From Rostratula benghalensis (Eukaryota > Chordata > Aves > Charadriiformes > Rostratulidae), in contig VXAI01000136.1 in assembly GCA_013399305.1 (NCBI GenBank), positions 806,001-870,000 on the forward strand: DNA of 64,000 nt, in the 5' to 3' direction. Both the position numbers and the translations under genes were made by a program. Of the stretch, positions 1 to 14,100 are shown piece by piece. Below the pieces are notes generated by a model. It was not told where the DNA came from and ran no database searches. It saw only the letters and a program-made list of their open reading frames with translations. How positions within the stretch are numbered: the stretch's first letter is position 1; every line of letters starts with the position of its first letter.

Positions 1-2008
1 AGCATGAGGCCACAAATTGCAACCCACAACAACTGAGACTCAGCAGTCAGACCAAACAGTGTATCATACAATCCAAAAACACTATCACGGAGATCTGTAA
101 TTATTGAAAGGCAGGAAACTGCTCTTTTTTTGCCACAAAGTATGTGTTAGATTGGATGTCACGGTAGCTGACTGACAAATAGTTCCCCCTCAGGGTGGAG
201 TGCCAAGGTACATCACCTAAAAACGCTTTGCAGCATTATTGCTATCTCAAATCCAGCACCCAAGATTACATCAGGATCCCACATGAAAGCCTGGCAGCAC
301 CCCAAGTACAGAGCCTGGAGCAGTCAGGTAAGAGCAGAGGTGCGATGCTTCAGCTCCATAGGGAGGAACAGCAAGTTACTCCTGGTGCAAGGAGGCACAC
401 CAACCAAGCATCAACATGATGCTTAGGGAGTTAAGAAACATAAAATAAATCAGTCCTTTTGATTGAACACATTCTACAGTTTCACTTGTCCACCACTCTT
501 GCAGGGGAGCAGTGCAAGTGACAAACTTGTACTGATGGACTGAAACTGCTTTGACATGAATGTTGTCACAATCTGCTCTCAGAAAGAAAATGAAGGTGTT
601 CAGCCATCATCACCTGAAGTTCATAGAGTCCTTCTAGCTCAACTGATGAACATTATGCATCTTTTTTCACAAAGAGGTAGGTTCAGATTGCTATCCAGAG
701 ACCCTCAGCGCAAGCATCTGTGAGTAACCATCCCATGCTGAGGTCTGGAGCAAAAATGGGTCTGATTTAAGTAGAAGTCAAATGAGAAGTTTCAGTATTC
801 AAGGGTTGAGATAAGATTAAAGATGGCTATCAAAGCAAAGCAACAAGCCAGGGTTGCTATGAGATGAAATTTAGTGGAAATCAACTGTGTAGCTGCATTA
901 CCATGGTGCTGAGACCAAGCAAATGCTGGCTTGAAGAGCAGGCAGGGTGTACTCACTTCTGTTTGAAGAATAACATGTTGACATGTACTTTTTAAACCTT
1001 CTCCTGACAATCTATGCTCCATAAATCTCCAAAATTATTTACTGGAATAAACTGAGTTTTCAGGACAGAGCAGCATATTGAAATATCTTCAGAGTTGGTT
1101 TTACTGTTCTAAGCAACAAGAAAAAATTGAAGGATTCTCACAGCTGCATTGAAATTTATGAGGACAAAGGAGAAATACAAGGGGCATAAGCACCACTGTT
1201 ATAAAAAATAATCAAAGAAACTTATCTAGTGTGAAGTCAAAGCATGCAGGATCCATAATAAGATAGATATATATATATATAGTGTCAGTTACAACTTTAC
1301 AGTGAATAGAAGTTACTGTGCCATCCAATGACAAGACAAGGGGCAATGGGTGCAAGCTGGAACATAGGAGGTTCCATTTATATGAGGAGGTTCCATTTAT
1401 AATATGAGGAAAAGCTTCTTCACAGTGAGGGTTAGGGAGCACTGGCAGAGGCTGCCCAGAGAGGTGGTGGAGTCTCCTTCTCTGGAGACATTCAAACCCC
1501 TCCTGGACATCTTCCTGGGGGACCTGCTCTGGGTGTTCCTGCTCTGGCAGGGGGATTGGACTGGATGAGCTTTCAAGGTCCCTTCCCATCCCTGAGAGTC
1601 TGTGATTCTGTGTTCATCCTAACTCAACATTCTCATGTTAGGTGCTTCCAAAAGAGGCTCATATAGCTAGTCTTCCAGTTTAGTCAAAGTCTATATTATG
1701 ACTGCAAGGAGAGAGCAAGCTATTAGAAGATATAAATTCACCACATATTCTATCACCGCTGCAGGAAGATTTTTCTAGCTCTAACTCCAGGAAAATAAAA
1801 CTTTGTTACACACTATCTGCTACAGAATAAACTTGTTTAGTGTTGCATCCTTTCAGTCTCAAGAGAGTCTCAAATATATGCAAGATAGACAGTGCCAGAC
1901 GTTTTATCTACGTAAAATAATTTTCCACACATAACAGGACTACAGTCAGAGGAAAACACTAAGCAGATAATTTAGGTTTTATTTAATGACCAGAAACACT
2001 TGGCTCAC
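1..2008. other. TG intron after the last recognised exon
   Basis: This lies downstream, in TG orientation, of the exon ending at 2009. It contains a CR1 fragment at 1329-1612 and a short AT dinucleotide run near 1267-1281. No exon with a TG-like acidic tail was recognised on the minus strand, so this is most simply intron. Confidence 0.6.
1329..1612 (+). mobile_element. CR1 LINE 3' fragment
   Basis: The sequence follows the CR1 3'-end pattern: a GGGCAATGGGTGCAA start, GAGGAAAAGCTTCTTCACAG, GCCCAGAGAGGTGGTGGAGT, GGATTGGACTGGATGAGC, AAGGTCCCTTCCCATCC and a TGTGATTCTGTG tail. It is 5'-truncated and noncoding. A 19-bp segment is duplicated in tandem inside it (1366-1403). The open frame on the opposite strand (1212-1589) is an antisense shadow. 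Confidence 0.9.
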
Positions 2009-2199
2009 CTGTGGATGCCTTCAGTCTTCTGATATAATCAGACCAAAAAGAACAGTCTGCTTTTTTCAATCCTTTAAGAGTTGGTAAGGAAACAGTGAAC
2101 TCCTTGTAGTTATCACCATCATCATTTGACAGATACATAGGCCAGGGGGGCATCATCCCTGACATTCTTCTTGAGAAACTATGAGGGTAGTTTGGATTT
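2009..2199 (-). CDS. TG: TG exon: end of ChEL domain, KADCSFW segment
   Basis: This exon is 191 bases between acceptor CATTCCCTTAG and donor GTGAGC, ending in phase 1. It reads [20 protein letters not shown], then [20 protein letters not shown] and [14 protein letters not shown]. It matches human GNPNYPYEFSRK, NYKEFSELLPNRQGLKKADC and SFWSKYISSLK. The Cys of ADCSFW is the conserved C-terminal ChEL cysteine. In human TG one more exon follows, with an acidic tail and the C-terminal hormonogenic Tyr. No matching exon was recognised between 1 and 2008. Confidence 0.95.
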
Positions 2200-5100
2200 C
2201 TAAGGGAATGGGAGAAATGACCATTAGAAAACAATGACATAAACAGTAAAATGCAAAAGGAGATTGTCTAGGTCAAGGAAACGCTTATCTGGTCCCTTTG
2301 ACCAGAAGAGTTCAAATTCAGTCTGGACTGGTGAATCATTCTTGGTGCCTCACCTGGCAGTAACTTGTGAGTCTGGTTCACTTCCTAAGGAACAGGTATA
2401 TAGAACCTGTAGAGATGCAGCTTTACGAACACCCTACACAGCCCTTGGTCACTAATTGACCCAAAGTATTCTAAAAAGCACGTAAAGTCCTAGTTCTCAC
2501 ATTAGCTTTCTAGAGATTATCCTCATGGCCAACAGGACAGTAAAGCTGAGGATTACCTGCAGAGTAGTTTGTAAAAGTTGCACTGTGTCTTCGTGTGCTT
2601 TCCCCTTTCTTCTGGGAATAAGAGAACTCTTAGACAAGGGACTTCAAACTGGGGACCTAGAATTAAGCTCTGAAAACAACACCAAGGCCCTTGTAGCCCC
2701 CATATATAAAAATAGAATTTGCAGCTGCTTCCTGGAGATATAATTCCTATTACTTCTAGCTAAGTGTCATACTACAGATATTTGGTATCTGCTTGACAAC
2801 TTGGCTATGAATTTCCAATAGTGTTGACCAAAGCCCTCTCTGTAGGATTGTAAATTGCTAGAGGAAATGGGGGCTACTTGAGAGCAGGATCTGGAGTACA
2901 TTCCCTCTACTCTTTTCCCCCTCCCCAGTCATATAAATTTTTAAATATCATGTACTTACCCAGATTTTATAAAATTTGAGATATACTGCATAATTTGCAA
3001 TGAAAGGCTTTTCTCTTCCTCAGTAAATTGTTCTTCGTACTTTGGGTAGAATGGCAGTCCAAATGCATACTGAACATCCAGCAAGATCTCCTGACCTGAA
3101 CTAAAATAAAACATTTATATGAAGATAATTAAAACCATCATTTAGTTATTTAGAGGACAAAGGGATCTAAATTAAACCAGAAAACCCCCAAAGTTTTAAA
3201 TAATTAACGACCATTAATTAGAGTGTGGTGAGCTGTGGGACATCTTCAAATCAGAACATAAAAGAAGAGCAAGTAATAACAAGGAGAAATTGCCATTAAG
3301 TTAATGCAGGGTCTTTAACATTTGTTACAAGAGGAAATTGTGGAAGACAGCAGGGCACTTTTTCTATATTAACTGGGCATATAAGAGAAAGTGATACAGA
3401 ACCCACTTGGCTATTCCTTAAATGCCTCTTACATTTTGTACAGATTTTCACTCAAATTAAATTCAGAAAGTGGAAGCAAGTGGTGACATGGAATCTGGCA
3501 GCCACAAAGGAAGGTTAACTATGGTTTATTTCAGACACTTGGAATAAAATCCTGGCCCTTCTTAACAGCAATTGGTTTTTTTTTCCCATTTACTTCTTTG
3601 GGGCCATGATTCTGCCCCAAATCTTTGGATAAGGAAAGATGTAATAGGAGATGTTTATGAAGATTTCTCTTAGACAGCATTTTAATCTAATTTCTCTACT
3701 AGCTGGGTGGTTTTGGTTCATACAGTCTATTCTCCCCAAGTTTTATAATGCAGTCAAGTCAAAACAGCTTGCGATAATCACCTAGATCAGATTTAAGAAA
3801 CAACAATGTTGGCTTTGTTCCATGCAATAATTAACACATATAGTGACTGTTGCAACAGTTCAGAGACAGGACTGCTCAGGCAAGACAACAACACTCACAG
3901 GACCTAATACCAACGGTTACAGAAGTCAAAGCATTCAAGTCCTGCAGAAAAATAATGGTCAACTTCTACTAATAAAATTATGACTAAACTATGCTTAACA
4001 CATAGTTTTTGAAGCACAGCTCAGAAGGAGACATTTCTGGTGTGGTCCAGTTGTGTTTTCCGTATCTCATATTTAGAAGAAGGTCTTATTGACTTAGTTA
4101 AATGCTGCATGAAGGCAGACAGCATCAGGGGACCTGGGAGAAGGAACAGATGTCTGTGAGGCAGGAATGAACAAACCCCAGATTCATTTAGCAAGACTTC
4201 ATCTGCAGTGGCTGCAGAGGTTGTTGTCAAAAGGTGGCACAACCAAAACTATTTTATCTTTGGATGTGAAATGCAGCAGCATTGGTATGACCCTGATATT
4301 GCCTCTAAGGAAAAAAGTTTGTATTTCAAACCATTATGGGCAGGTGAGCTGAGAGCAAGATGACTCCTTTACATTTTATGACTGGTGGCACCAAAGCCTC
4401 TATTTTGAAAAACAAACACACAACCCTCTAAATGAAATACATCTTTGGTTGTATTTCCCTTAGTCTTATCGTAATACCTCAGTAATACTTTGCATCTGGA
4501 AAGTGAATTATTCACAGATTATTCACCAAAAAAATGTAGAGCTGAAACAAGATTAAAGCATATTTTTCTTCCCCAAATGTTTATAGAAGGATTAAGCAAG
4601 ATCATAGTTTAATAATTTTGCTTTAAAAATAATTTGCTTGGCCCAGTATGTTACAGCAATGTTTAGTGTCAGTATTGCAGCAAAGGTACTATATACTTAA
4701 AGGAGATATTTTCTTTTCAACTGAGCCACTCGAATAGAATAGAATAGAATAGAATAGAATAGAATAGAATAGAATAGAATAGAATAGAATAGAATAGAAT
4801 AGAATAGAACAGAATAGAATAGAATAGAATAGAATAGAATAGAATACATGAATTTAGTTGAGATGCGATGCAATGCAGGGACAAATGTACCCATTTGGGG
4901 AAGGTATTGCAGACAAGAACTTAGCTCTAAATCTGAAATGAGTAAGCTGGGACTGAGGGCTTTCCCCTCAATGAGACTGTTCTCAGCCCTCATGTTTCTA
5001 AAGGTGAAATCTGTTAAGGCCACAGCCCAGACTAAAATTCAACAAACTCCTAAACAGAGGTCTTACTAGGATTGAAATCAGTTTTACAGCTGTAATGGTC

Positions 5101-8100
5101 TTTGATAGAGAGACATAAAGCCATACAAAACTCTACAATGTCATGGGCTGCTTTCAGTGCTCCTGGTTGATTCTACCACACCCTGGCCAGTGAGTACCAA
5201 TAGTAAGAGGATAAGAAAGAAAATGGAAGATGAAGAGGGGAAAGGGGCAGATGCATACATTCAAAGAAGAGCAGTAGAGACAACTATGAAACATCCAGAT
5301 GGCAGGTAGATGGAAAACACCAGGTGAACATTTCTGTCTCCTCCCTCAAACTCTGATCACCATCCCTTATTGCCAGATGGGAGTGTAAAATGGCCAGAAT
5401 TAGCCAAACAAGGATTTGGGAGTCTTGCAGGAGCTCTGAGCAGCCTCACAGTAGTGGCAGGCAATAACTCTGTTTTCAGTGGAAGAAAAGTGGAGTGAGA
5501 GAAAAAGAGGGAGGATAGATAAGCAAGAACAGCTTTGCTGTTGTGAACTGCTAGCTTTTCAGGGAGGTTTTTTTTTATTTCCTGAGCTTCTCCAAATTGC
5601 ACTACTGGAACCCCAGGGTGCCATATAATAGGTTCGACAGCATCAACTCTAAATGGGGAAATGCAGAGACTAGCAAATGGTGGACTTCAGGGGATAGTTT
5701 GATAAAAGGAAGGATTGCAGAGAGGAAGGCAAAAGGGATTTTTAAAGTGTTTTTTAGGAAGACAAACTCAAAGTAACTAACTTCCCCTACAGAAGTCCCT
5801 TTTTAAGGAATAGTTCTGCTATTTTAAAAAATAGCCGTTATGTGAAAGCTTGGCTTTCATCCTTTTCACGGGACTTCATGCAAAGGTATCAGTTCAGATC
5901 TGCATATATCTTTTCTTTTTGAGATGTCAACATTTTTAGAAACTTATTCATAGCTCTTATGTGACAGTGTGAGAGACTGGTAAATTGAGCCACAGGGAGT
6001 CCAGGAGCCAGATCCTACCACTTTGTTCACACTAAAATGAGCCCTCCTTGGGGAATTATTCCTTCACTTCAGGAGGAGGCACTTCTGGAGACCAGCTATC
6101 CAGTTTAGAGAAAAACAGGTGGTGAAATCAGAAACTTTGTGACGTTCATAGCCAAGGATTTAAGAGCGGACCCTGAAATATCACTTGCTGGGAATTTTCA
6201 TTATACAGCACCAATCCATTTAATTGGGAAGGCATTGGTTCTGAGAAAATTTTCCTTAAGCCTGAGATGGAGTTTCCATTTAAATGTTTCCAAGTAAGAA
6301 AGAGAGAAAGCAATTTCTTAGCCATCAGATACTCCATAGCCCTTTCTATAGGACTGTGGATACTTTTGCATACAAAGACAGCTTCAATAGGGAAGAGTAA
6401 AAGATGAGAAGATGAGAATTTAGAACAAAAAATACACAGGCTCTGGTTGATTTGGTTCAAGTTCTTGTTCCAAATCAAACAGAGTATAGACGTAAACCCA
6501 GATTTCCAGCATTTGAAGTTAATATCTTAACCACAACCTTTTGGAACAGTAAAAAAAAAAACCAAAAAAAACCCAAAAAAAACAACCAAACCAAACCAAA
6601 ATAACCCCAACAAAAATCAAAACCCAACACCTTCTCAACCCAGACATTCTCAAAAATTTTGTTTCTAAAATGGGATTGTCATTAGTGCCCATCCATAATC
6701 ATGGCAGTCAGAAGAATATGATCTGGCAGCCCACCAGCTCTAGTGGTAGTAGTGCTATTCTACATTACGACTGAAGTCCTGACTTAGAGCTGGGGCTACA
6801 GAGACCTCACACTGTGATCCATTCTAAATTAGGACACACATCTCATTTTTAACCTCGTCCTTGTTCTAGACCTGGCTAATTATTTCACACTGGAAACTCA
6901 TTTGGATGATTAATGACTGACTACAGCCTAACAGTTCTCTTTTTTTTTTTTTTTCATTTAAAAATAGTCCTCACTCTCCTAATGTAACAATTTCAACTAA
7001 TCTCAAAGCCTGTTGAGTCTCCGCTTCTATTCTTAGTTGGTTTAATGCAGTAATGCAGTTTTTGGTTCATTTTTAAAACTCCACACTCAAATGACATCCT
7101 ATACAATACCAAAATACCAAACTTCCCACTGCCATCCAATCATCTGAATTTTAAAATAACAAGATAAACATCACTCTACCTAGAGTTCAGCCAGAGTTAC
7201 CAGTAAATTGCTCAGGATGAAAAAACAAGTTGAAGAAGAACCAGTTTGTCATTACTGAACATATCAAAGAGATATTTATTTGTCAATCTTTTTAGCTGTA
7301 CTGACCAGTGATGATAGATATTTTAGATATTTCAGTGCTCACAAAGCACAGATAACTATTAACAGAATGTTTGTCTAACATATATAGTCTAGAACAAGTA
7401 ACTAATTGAGGGCCATGAGTTTTCTTTTCTTTTTGTGCTTTAGAGTTTTTTATTGATAATTAGGCAAAAGATCCAACACAAATGGAAATTTAAAGCTGAA
7501 ACCACATCTTAAATAGTAGGTTGGAGGAATTTAATTGATACTTTCATTCCAAAATTCCTTCTATCTTCATTAATACAATTTTAATCAATTTTCTTCATAC
7601 TCTTTTATACAATTTTATATACTTAACCTGCTGTCTATTTTATGACACAAGCACCCCCTTTTTCATAAGGGATACTGTTTTGGTTTGGAATTCTGCTTTT
7701 TGGTTTTGTTTTGGTTTGGGTTTTTTTGTGGTGGGTGGTTTTTTTCTCTTTTTAATGAATGATAAGTTTGGAACATACGTAGTCTAGCAACCATATTTTT
7801 CATGTCCCAGCCTGAAAAACCCTGAACCCTGTCCCTAAAAGAGCTGTTCAGTCTCCCTCAGTTTTGACTCAAGATGTTGGCCAAAATTCCCATTACCCTA
7901 TGAGATGTGAACCCAGGCCACATAGCCCAGTAAGTTAGACCTAGCAAAAATCTAGGCAGAGAACTTCAGAGTCTTAAGTTCCCTGCCCCACTGCTCTGGG
8001 GACAGTAGCATCATCAGTCATAAATGGTCTACTGGGCAACTCCTTCCTTCTTCAATTCCTGCATGGACCGTTTGTCTCAGCAAGAGCTTTGCAGCCCAGC

Positions 8101-11100
8101 CTCTTGAGGTGAAGTAGAGACATCTGGTCATTTTGTTTCACCGAAGAAAATGATTGTTTGAGAAATGCAGAAGAAATTGTGTGCTCTAATGATATTCACT
8201 AAACTTAGCAGATACTGGTGTTCTGCAACAGACACGTGAGATAAGAAAACAATTAATCTTTTAAATGTAAACTTTCATGAGCATAACTGCTTATTCTGAC
8301 AATACTGTGAAAGGGTCCATGCTAGAGATGGGATCGTGGGTTTGAAATCCTAGACTCAGATTCAAGACCCTGTCCACTATCCCATTGTCAAGGATAGGCC
8401 TATCATTACAAACTATGAAAACAATGCAACACCTATCCACTGTCATTTGGTATTGGTGAGAATAGGTAATTTATATAATTTTGGATTGAACAGCACAGTT
8501 GAAACCCGGACTCACAAAGTTAGCGATAAATCTCTTGTTGATTTGATTCAAGATAGGATTTCGTAACAGCCATGTCCCTGGAGAACAGGATATAAAGAAG
8601 AAATATTCTACAATGAGAGTAATGAAACACTGACACAGGTTGCCCAGAGAGGTGGTAGATGCCCCATCCCTGGAAACATTCACAGCCAGGTTGGATGGGG
8701 CTCTGAGCAACCTGATCTAGTGGAAGATGTCCCTGCCCATTGCAGGAGGGTTGGACTAGATGGCATTTAAAGGTCCCTTAAAAGACCCAAACTAGTCTGT
8801 GATTCTATAATTCTACATATAAAATGCCACTGTCTGAACGATCTTGTGGCCCTGTTCTGTGTTTGTTTGCAATAAATGGATTTAAAATTAACTTTTTCAA
8901 GGAGTATTTGAAATACTAATTGTGCGTGGTTGCACACATGTACACTCTCTTCATATTAATACCAGCAGATTTGCTGCGTGGATTCAAATATCCAAAGCTC
9001 TTAACAAGCACCATCTCATCCATTCACTGGAAAGAAGCATCCTACCAACACTGCACGTTGCCTGGGCTGAAATGTGCAGTTCAATGATAGGCAAAAATAA
9101 GTTTTTTAAAAAAATATAGCCACACATCTCAGAAAAGGAAACGGTACATGATTGCAAGGAGAAAAAAACTACAATCAAAGGAGAGCTGAATATTTATAGA
9201 AATTTAATGAGCCAATGTAAGGCCTGGTGTGACCTCTGCAGTTCTAGGGATGCTTTTGGCTCATTGTGTATCCTCACATTACAAAGTCCTGCCAAAGGAA
9301 TGAGGGAAAGCATGTGAAAAACAGATGAACATTTTTTTTTCTTTCTTTCTTTCTTCTTTTCAGGAAAATCAGGGCATATGGAAAAAGCTTAACTCATAAC
9401 GGGATTAAGCTGCCAAGTTTATCCACCTTTGTACCAAAAAAGTCCTATAGATACATGTGACTTGCAAAAGTTTGCTGTGTCCTTTCCATTTGGATTATTC
9501 CCAATACACGCAATATTCTGCTTTGCATTATAGCTGTGCCAACTGAAGAAAATAAAACTGAAGTCGCAGATAATGAATTCAAGAACCTGAAAACTCACAT
9601 TAACTGAAAAAAAATTCCCAAAACAAAAAACAAAAAAACCCCAACAACCCAAAATATTGTTCTTCATGCAGAAAGCAAGCAAGCACTTTTATCATCTTGT
9701 CAGGACTCCTAAATAACACAGATTACAGAGTTTTGACTGGGAATTACTGTATGAAAGATGTAGTAACAGGTTGTTGACACCTGAGTGTATCTTTGGGGGA
9801 CAGCAATTCATGTATTTGCTCAGTGTGCCTACTCCTTAGCTGAATAAATGGATGAATTTCCTTTAAAAGGTGATATGTCCACCCAAAGACACCAGACCAC
9901 CAAGGAAAGTCACTCTAGATATATCATCACAATCACAAAGATNNNNNNNNNNNNNNNNNNNNNNNNNNNNNNNNNNNNNNNNNNNNNNNNNNNNNNNNNN
10001 NNNNNNNNNNNNNNNNNNNNNNNNNNNNNNNNNNNNNNNNNNNNNNNNNNNNNNNNNNNNNNNNNNNNNNNNNNNNNNNNNNNNNNNNNNNNNNNNNNNN
10101 NNNNNNNNNNNNNNNNNNNNNNNNNNNNNNNNNNNNNNNNNNNNNNNNNNNNNNNNNNNNNNNNNNNNNNNNNNNNNNNNNNNNNNNNNNNNNNNNNNNN
10201 NNNNNNNNNNNNNNNNNNNNNNNNNNNNNNNNNNNNNNNNNNNNNNNNNNNNNNNNNNNNNNNNNNNNNNNNNNNNNNNNNNNNNNNNNNNNNNNNNNNN
10301 NNNNNNNNNNNNNNNNNNNNNNNNNNNNNNNNNNNNNNNNNNNNNNNNNNNNNNNNNNNNNNNNNNNNNNNNNNNNNNNNNNCTTATCTTCTAAATCACA
10401 TTTTTTGGGAAGGGTCTGTCCCAGTGCAGCACATGCAGTTCGAAAAATTGCTTTGTATTTTTCTGCATCTTTTAGCTGAATTTTGGGTTGCTTAAAGCTG
10501 ATTTCTGCCTTTTCTGACCTTGGTACTTTGCCGTTGCATATTTATGGCTAATTCCTATGATCTGAAAAATCTAGTGAATGATAAAGGCCCCTAATCCACT
10601 CTGTGGGAAGAGAAAACAAATTGTCTAGACCTCAAGCCTTCAGCAACACAAAAACTGTCTAAAAACTTGAGAATGGCGTGATGTGGTTGAATCAGTGGGA
10701 GAGTGTTTTTGTAGCTGCAGCTGGCTTAATGCAATAGATAAGGCCAGAGGGATGAGGGGCAATTTCAACAAGAGCACAACAACAACTTTTAGGAGATGAT
10801 TGGGAGTACACCATTATAGAGAAAAATGACAAGCTGTTGTTGCAGCAAGTGTGTGTACCTACCGAAGGTGGTTGTGGTGCCTGCCCAGCTATGGAAGCAA
10901 AGTGTCTCATGTCGTTCTTGTTACCACCTCATCAATACCTTCACTGCCCTCTGTGTTTAGATGAGTTTCTTTGAAGCTCAGAGACATAACTTTCTGCCTG
11001 CCTCCACAGAGGTTCACACTGTGGGCCCCCAACCTATGGGGTGTTGCTACTCATGGACTAAGAGGTACAGTCACGGTGAAAGCCTGAAGTGCACAAGTGG

Positions 11101-14100
11101 TGGACACATTAAAGGACAGGGATACAGTTATTACAAAATCAAAAGAGTAGAAATATCTCCTTTAATTAAAGGGATGTTGACCACAGCCAGAATTAGCACA
11201 GGATGTATAATAAGTAGAAAATGAAAATATTTCACATAGTTGAATGGGTTTATACACAAACATTTGTGTTTTTTTATCAGTCAGGAGTTCTCGTCTTCCG
11301 TTACAGGAATCATAAAATGTGTCACCAAAATCCAGCCAACTATGTGAGCATTGGCACGGAGCAGTCTTTTAACAACTCACACCAACATACACAAGAGTGC
11401 ATAGTCAGGAGGTAAAGACAGCCCCAACTAAAATAACTCAAAACAGGCAGCAGCTCATTAATCTTGGATGAATCTGCCTAGTGCACACCAGTTAACAAAA
11501 GCTTTTGAGAGAATTACTGTGATAATGTTAATGACTACAAGATAGAACTTCATTAAGTCTCAGTTTCAGCCTCTTCAATGACAAATAATGATGCCTTGCC
11601 ATCCTGCTGCAGGTGATGATGATCTGCCTCCTCAGTGAGCGGAGCGCTGATTTTTATTCACCATCTTTAAGGCAGCACCTTTGGCACCACAGTGTGACTG
11701 GGGAGCTATGCTGATGTGGCTACTTCATATAAGACACAAAAATTACCCAGATACCTCTTGAAGGGTTAACGAGGCATATCTTTGTACAGTTAATAATATT
11801 ATCATTAATAATATTAGCCTTGTAAAAACATACTTCTCCTATCACGCATGTCTTTACTGTAGCTAAAACTATACTCCAGCCCTCCCCACTAATCCCAGGC
11901 ATTGCTGAGCCATCACATTCCTCCCACATTGTTTAGAATAAATGTTTACTCCAAGGCCTAAAATGTTCTCAAAAGGAGAGTGAGAAAATGGCTTCTGGGT
12001 TCTGTATATATTCTTACCACAGCTCATTAATGCAGGAGTTGGCTGTGCCTCCCGCTCCTTACTCCAATGAGACCTGAAGACTAAAGCAGACACGGTGTCA
12101 CGCCGAGCTCAGGAGAATGTGACCACGTGGAAGGAGATATTACTTTGGCCTCTGCAAGATCCATTCATCTTATAGGAAAACTGTCAGTTCATGGGTTTAT
12201 GTGATTTTCCACAGATTTAGCGGGGCCTTTTAAACCCTACCCCTGTATCTCTGCCTGCTTGAATGTCTGTGCATGTACACATTTCAGAAGCATCCATTTG
12301 TGAGACAAACTTTTGCTAATTGACTTCTGTAAAAATGAAGTCAGTGTTCCTCCCTCTTTACTAACTTTTTGTCTACTTTGCAGCATCGTTGCAATTGTGT
12401 CTGTCCTTACTGGCTGACTCCTTCCTCCCTCTTGTTTATCTTGCTGTGAGTTATTAAGGGACTTCTCCGTGTGAAACAAGAGGAAATGCCAGTAATTTTT
12501 CATCTCTGCATTTTAACTCTCTGTTCTGTTACGCATTTTGGGAGACCTACATAAAGTAGGAGAGACATGACAGAGTTGAAATGGGAAAATGTGTTGCTGT
12601 GCTTTATCTTAATTAGTGAATGGCCATTTCCCCAGCCACAATATTTTACCTACGACTAAATAATCTTCCATTATTGCAGTCCTCTGAACACAGTAGTATT
12701 TTAATGTATTTTTTCCAATACCTCTGTGAGGTAGCTAGTATTAGCTAGCAGTTATTATATACAATACATAATTATATCATCATCATTATCTTTATGATAA
12801 AAATAGCAAACAAAGAAGGAAAGGTTGACATTCTGTGTAAACTAACATCTTAGGAAGAAATTTGACAGCGAAGGCTAAAAAAAAACATTATTTTATCTCT
12901 TATGTTACCCTACAGCCACAATACTATAGAACTTTCCATTTTTACAAGCAGAGGTATGTACCTCAGCAATCCCAGACGTGATTCAATATCACATGGGCTG
13001 AAAAATCATTTTTCTGTCAAATGCCTATGAGTGATTGGGAATATCTAATTAGGTGTTCCTCCAGCTATAATGCACTGAGGGGATCTGATCCTGTATGTGC
13101 CCTCAGAGAAGATCCCAAGATTAGTTTATGTATTCTACTTGAAGACCCTTTCATGTACATTGTTGATTTTAACCCAGCAAGGCAAATCATCAACAATATT
13201 TCCAAACACTGCATTTTTCTGTTTTCAGATGACTGACGGCTCTCCAAAGTTTTTAGCAGTTAAGGCCACCTTCCCTTGTGAAGCTCTTACCCTCGAGAGC
13301 GTCACACCATTGACATTCAGTGAGGTTGTAGGACAGACTGCAGTGCACATATACTAGAAAAGCTGTAGGGAGGGTGAGGAAGGGAGGCCACATGGCAAAA
13401 ATGGGATGAGGAATAAGGAAGGATTCACTTAGGAATGAATGACAACAAAGTTTAAACCAAAAACTCAGCAACGAACATGGTGTGAGGTCTCTCGGGAAAA
13501 CGAGGGCATAACTTCATTAAGAGTCATCTCATAGTGTCAAATGAGATCTTTCTGTACATGGAAAATCTGAATTCTGCAGTTTCTGTTTAAGTGCTTGCCT
13601 TTGCAAACTAAACAACATTTATTTTAAAGTTACTTATGCATAAATAAAGATGAAAGGAGTAAGAATATAAATGCAGCATACCAAATTTCTCCTTGCAAGA
13701 GCCTAAACCCAAGGCATTTGAGCCTCTGCCTCATGTCCCCACAAGTTTCAGACAGCACACTTGCTTTGTTTGTTCTTTTAAAGAGGGTTATGTAAAAGTG
13801 AAATAATGAGTTTTGCACTGAAATTTAAATCAGTTTAGAAGACGACTGACAACACAAATATTATAAAAATGTGTAGCAAAGTGCTACATAAAACATTGCT
13901 TTACTGAAGAGTGTGAGGAGAGCCAAATAACATGAGCACAAGAAAAAATCTTAAACAGGGCTAGACAGAAGAGGTAATTCTCATCAGTCCAACATTGTAG
14001 GCTCAAAACCAGTGACTGCCTCTAAGTTGTATAAATACTATTTCATCGACTTTCAAAGAAGATCTTATCGTAGATGACTGGGCCACTACCATTCTCCAAA

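Noticed and set aside
1212..1589. 125-residue minus-strand frame
   Set aside because: It is antisense to a CR1 fragment.
4697..5023. Minus-strand frame with repeated FYSIL
   Set aside because: It is a direct translation of the AGAAT microsatellite.
7890..8010. Possible second SINE (ATGTGAACCCAGGCCACATAG and following)
   Set aside because: It recalls amniote SINE antisense sequence, but only a short part matches and no core or tail could be identified.
8335..8360. tRNA B-box-like GGTTTGAAATCC
   Set aside because: No matching A box or cloverleaf could be drawn around it.
9848..10495. Long plus-strand frames
   Set aside because: They cross the 440-base gap, so most of the residues are unknown.
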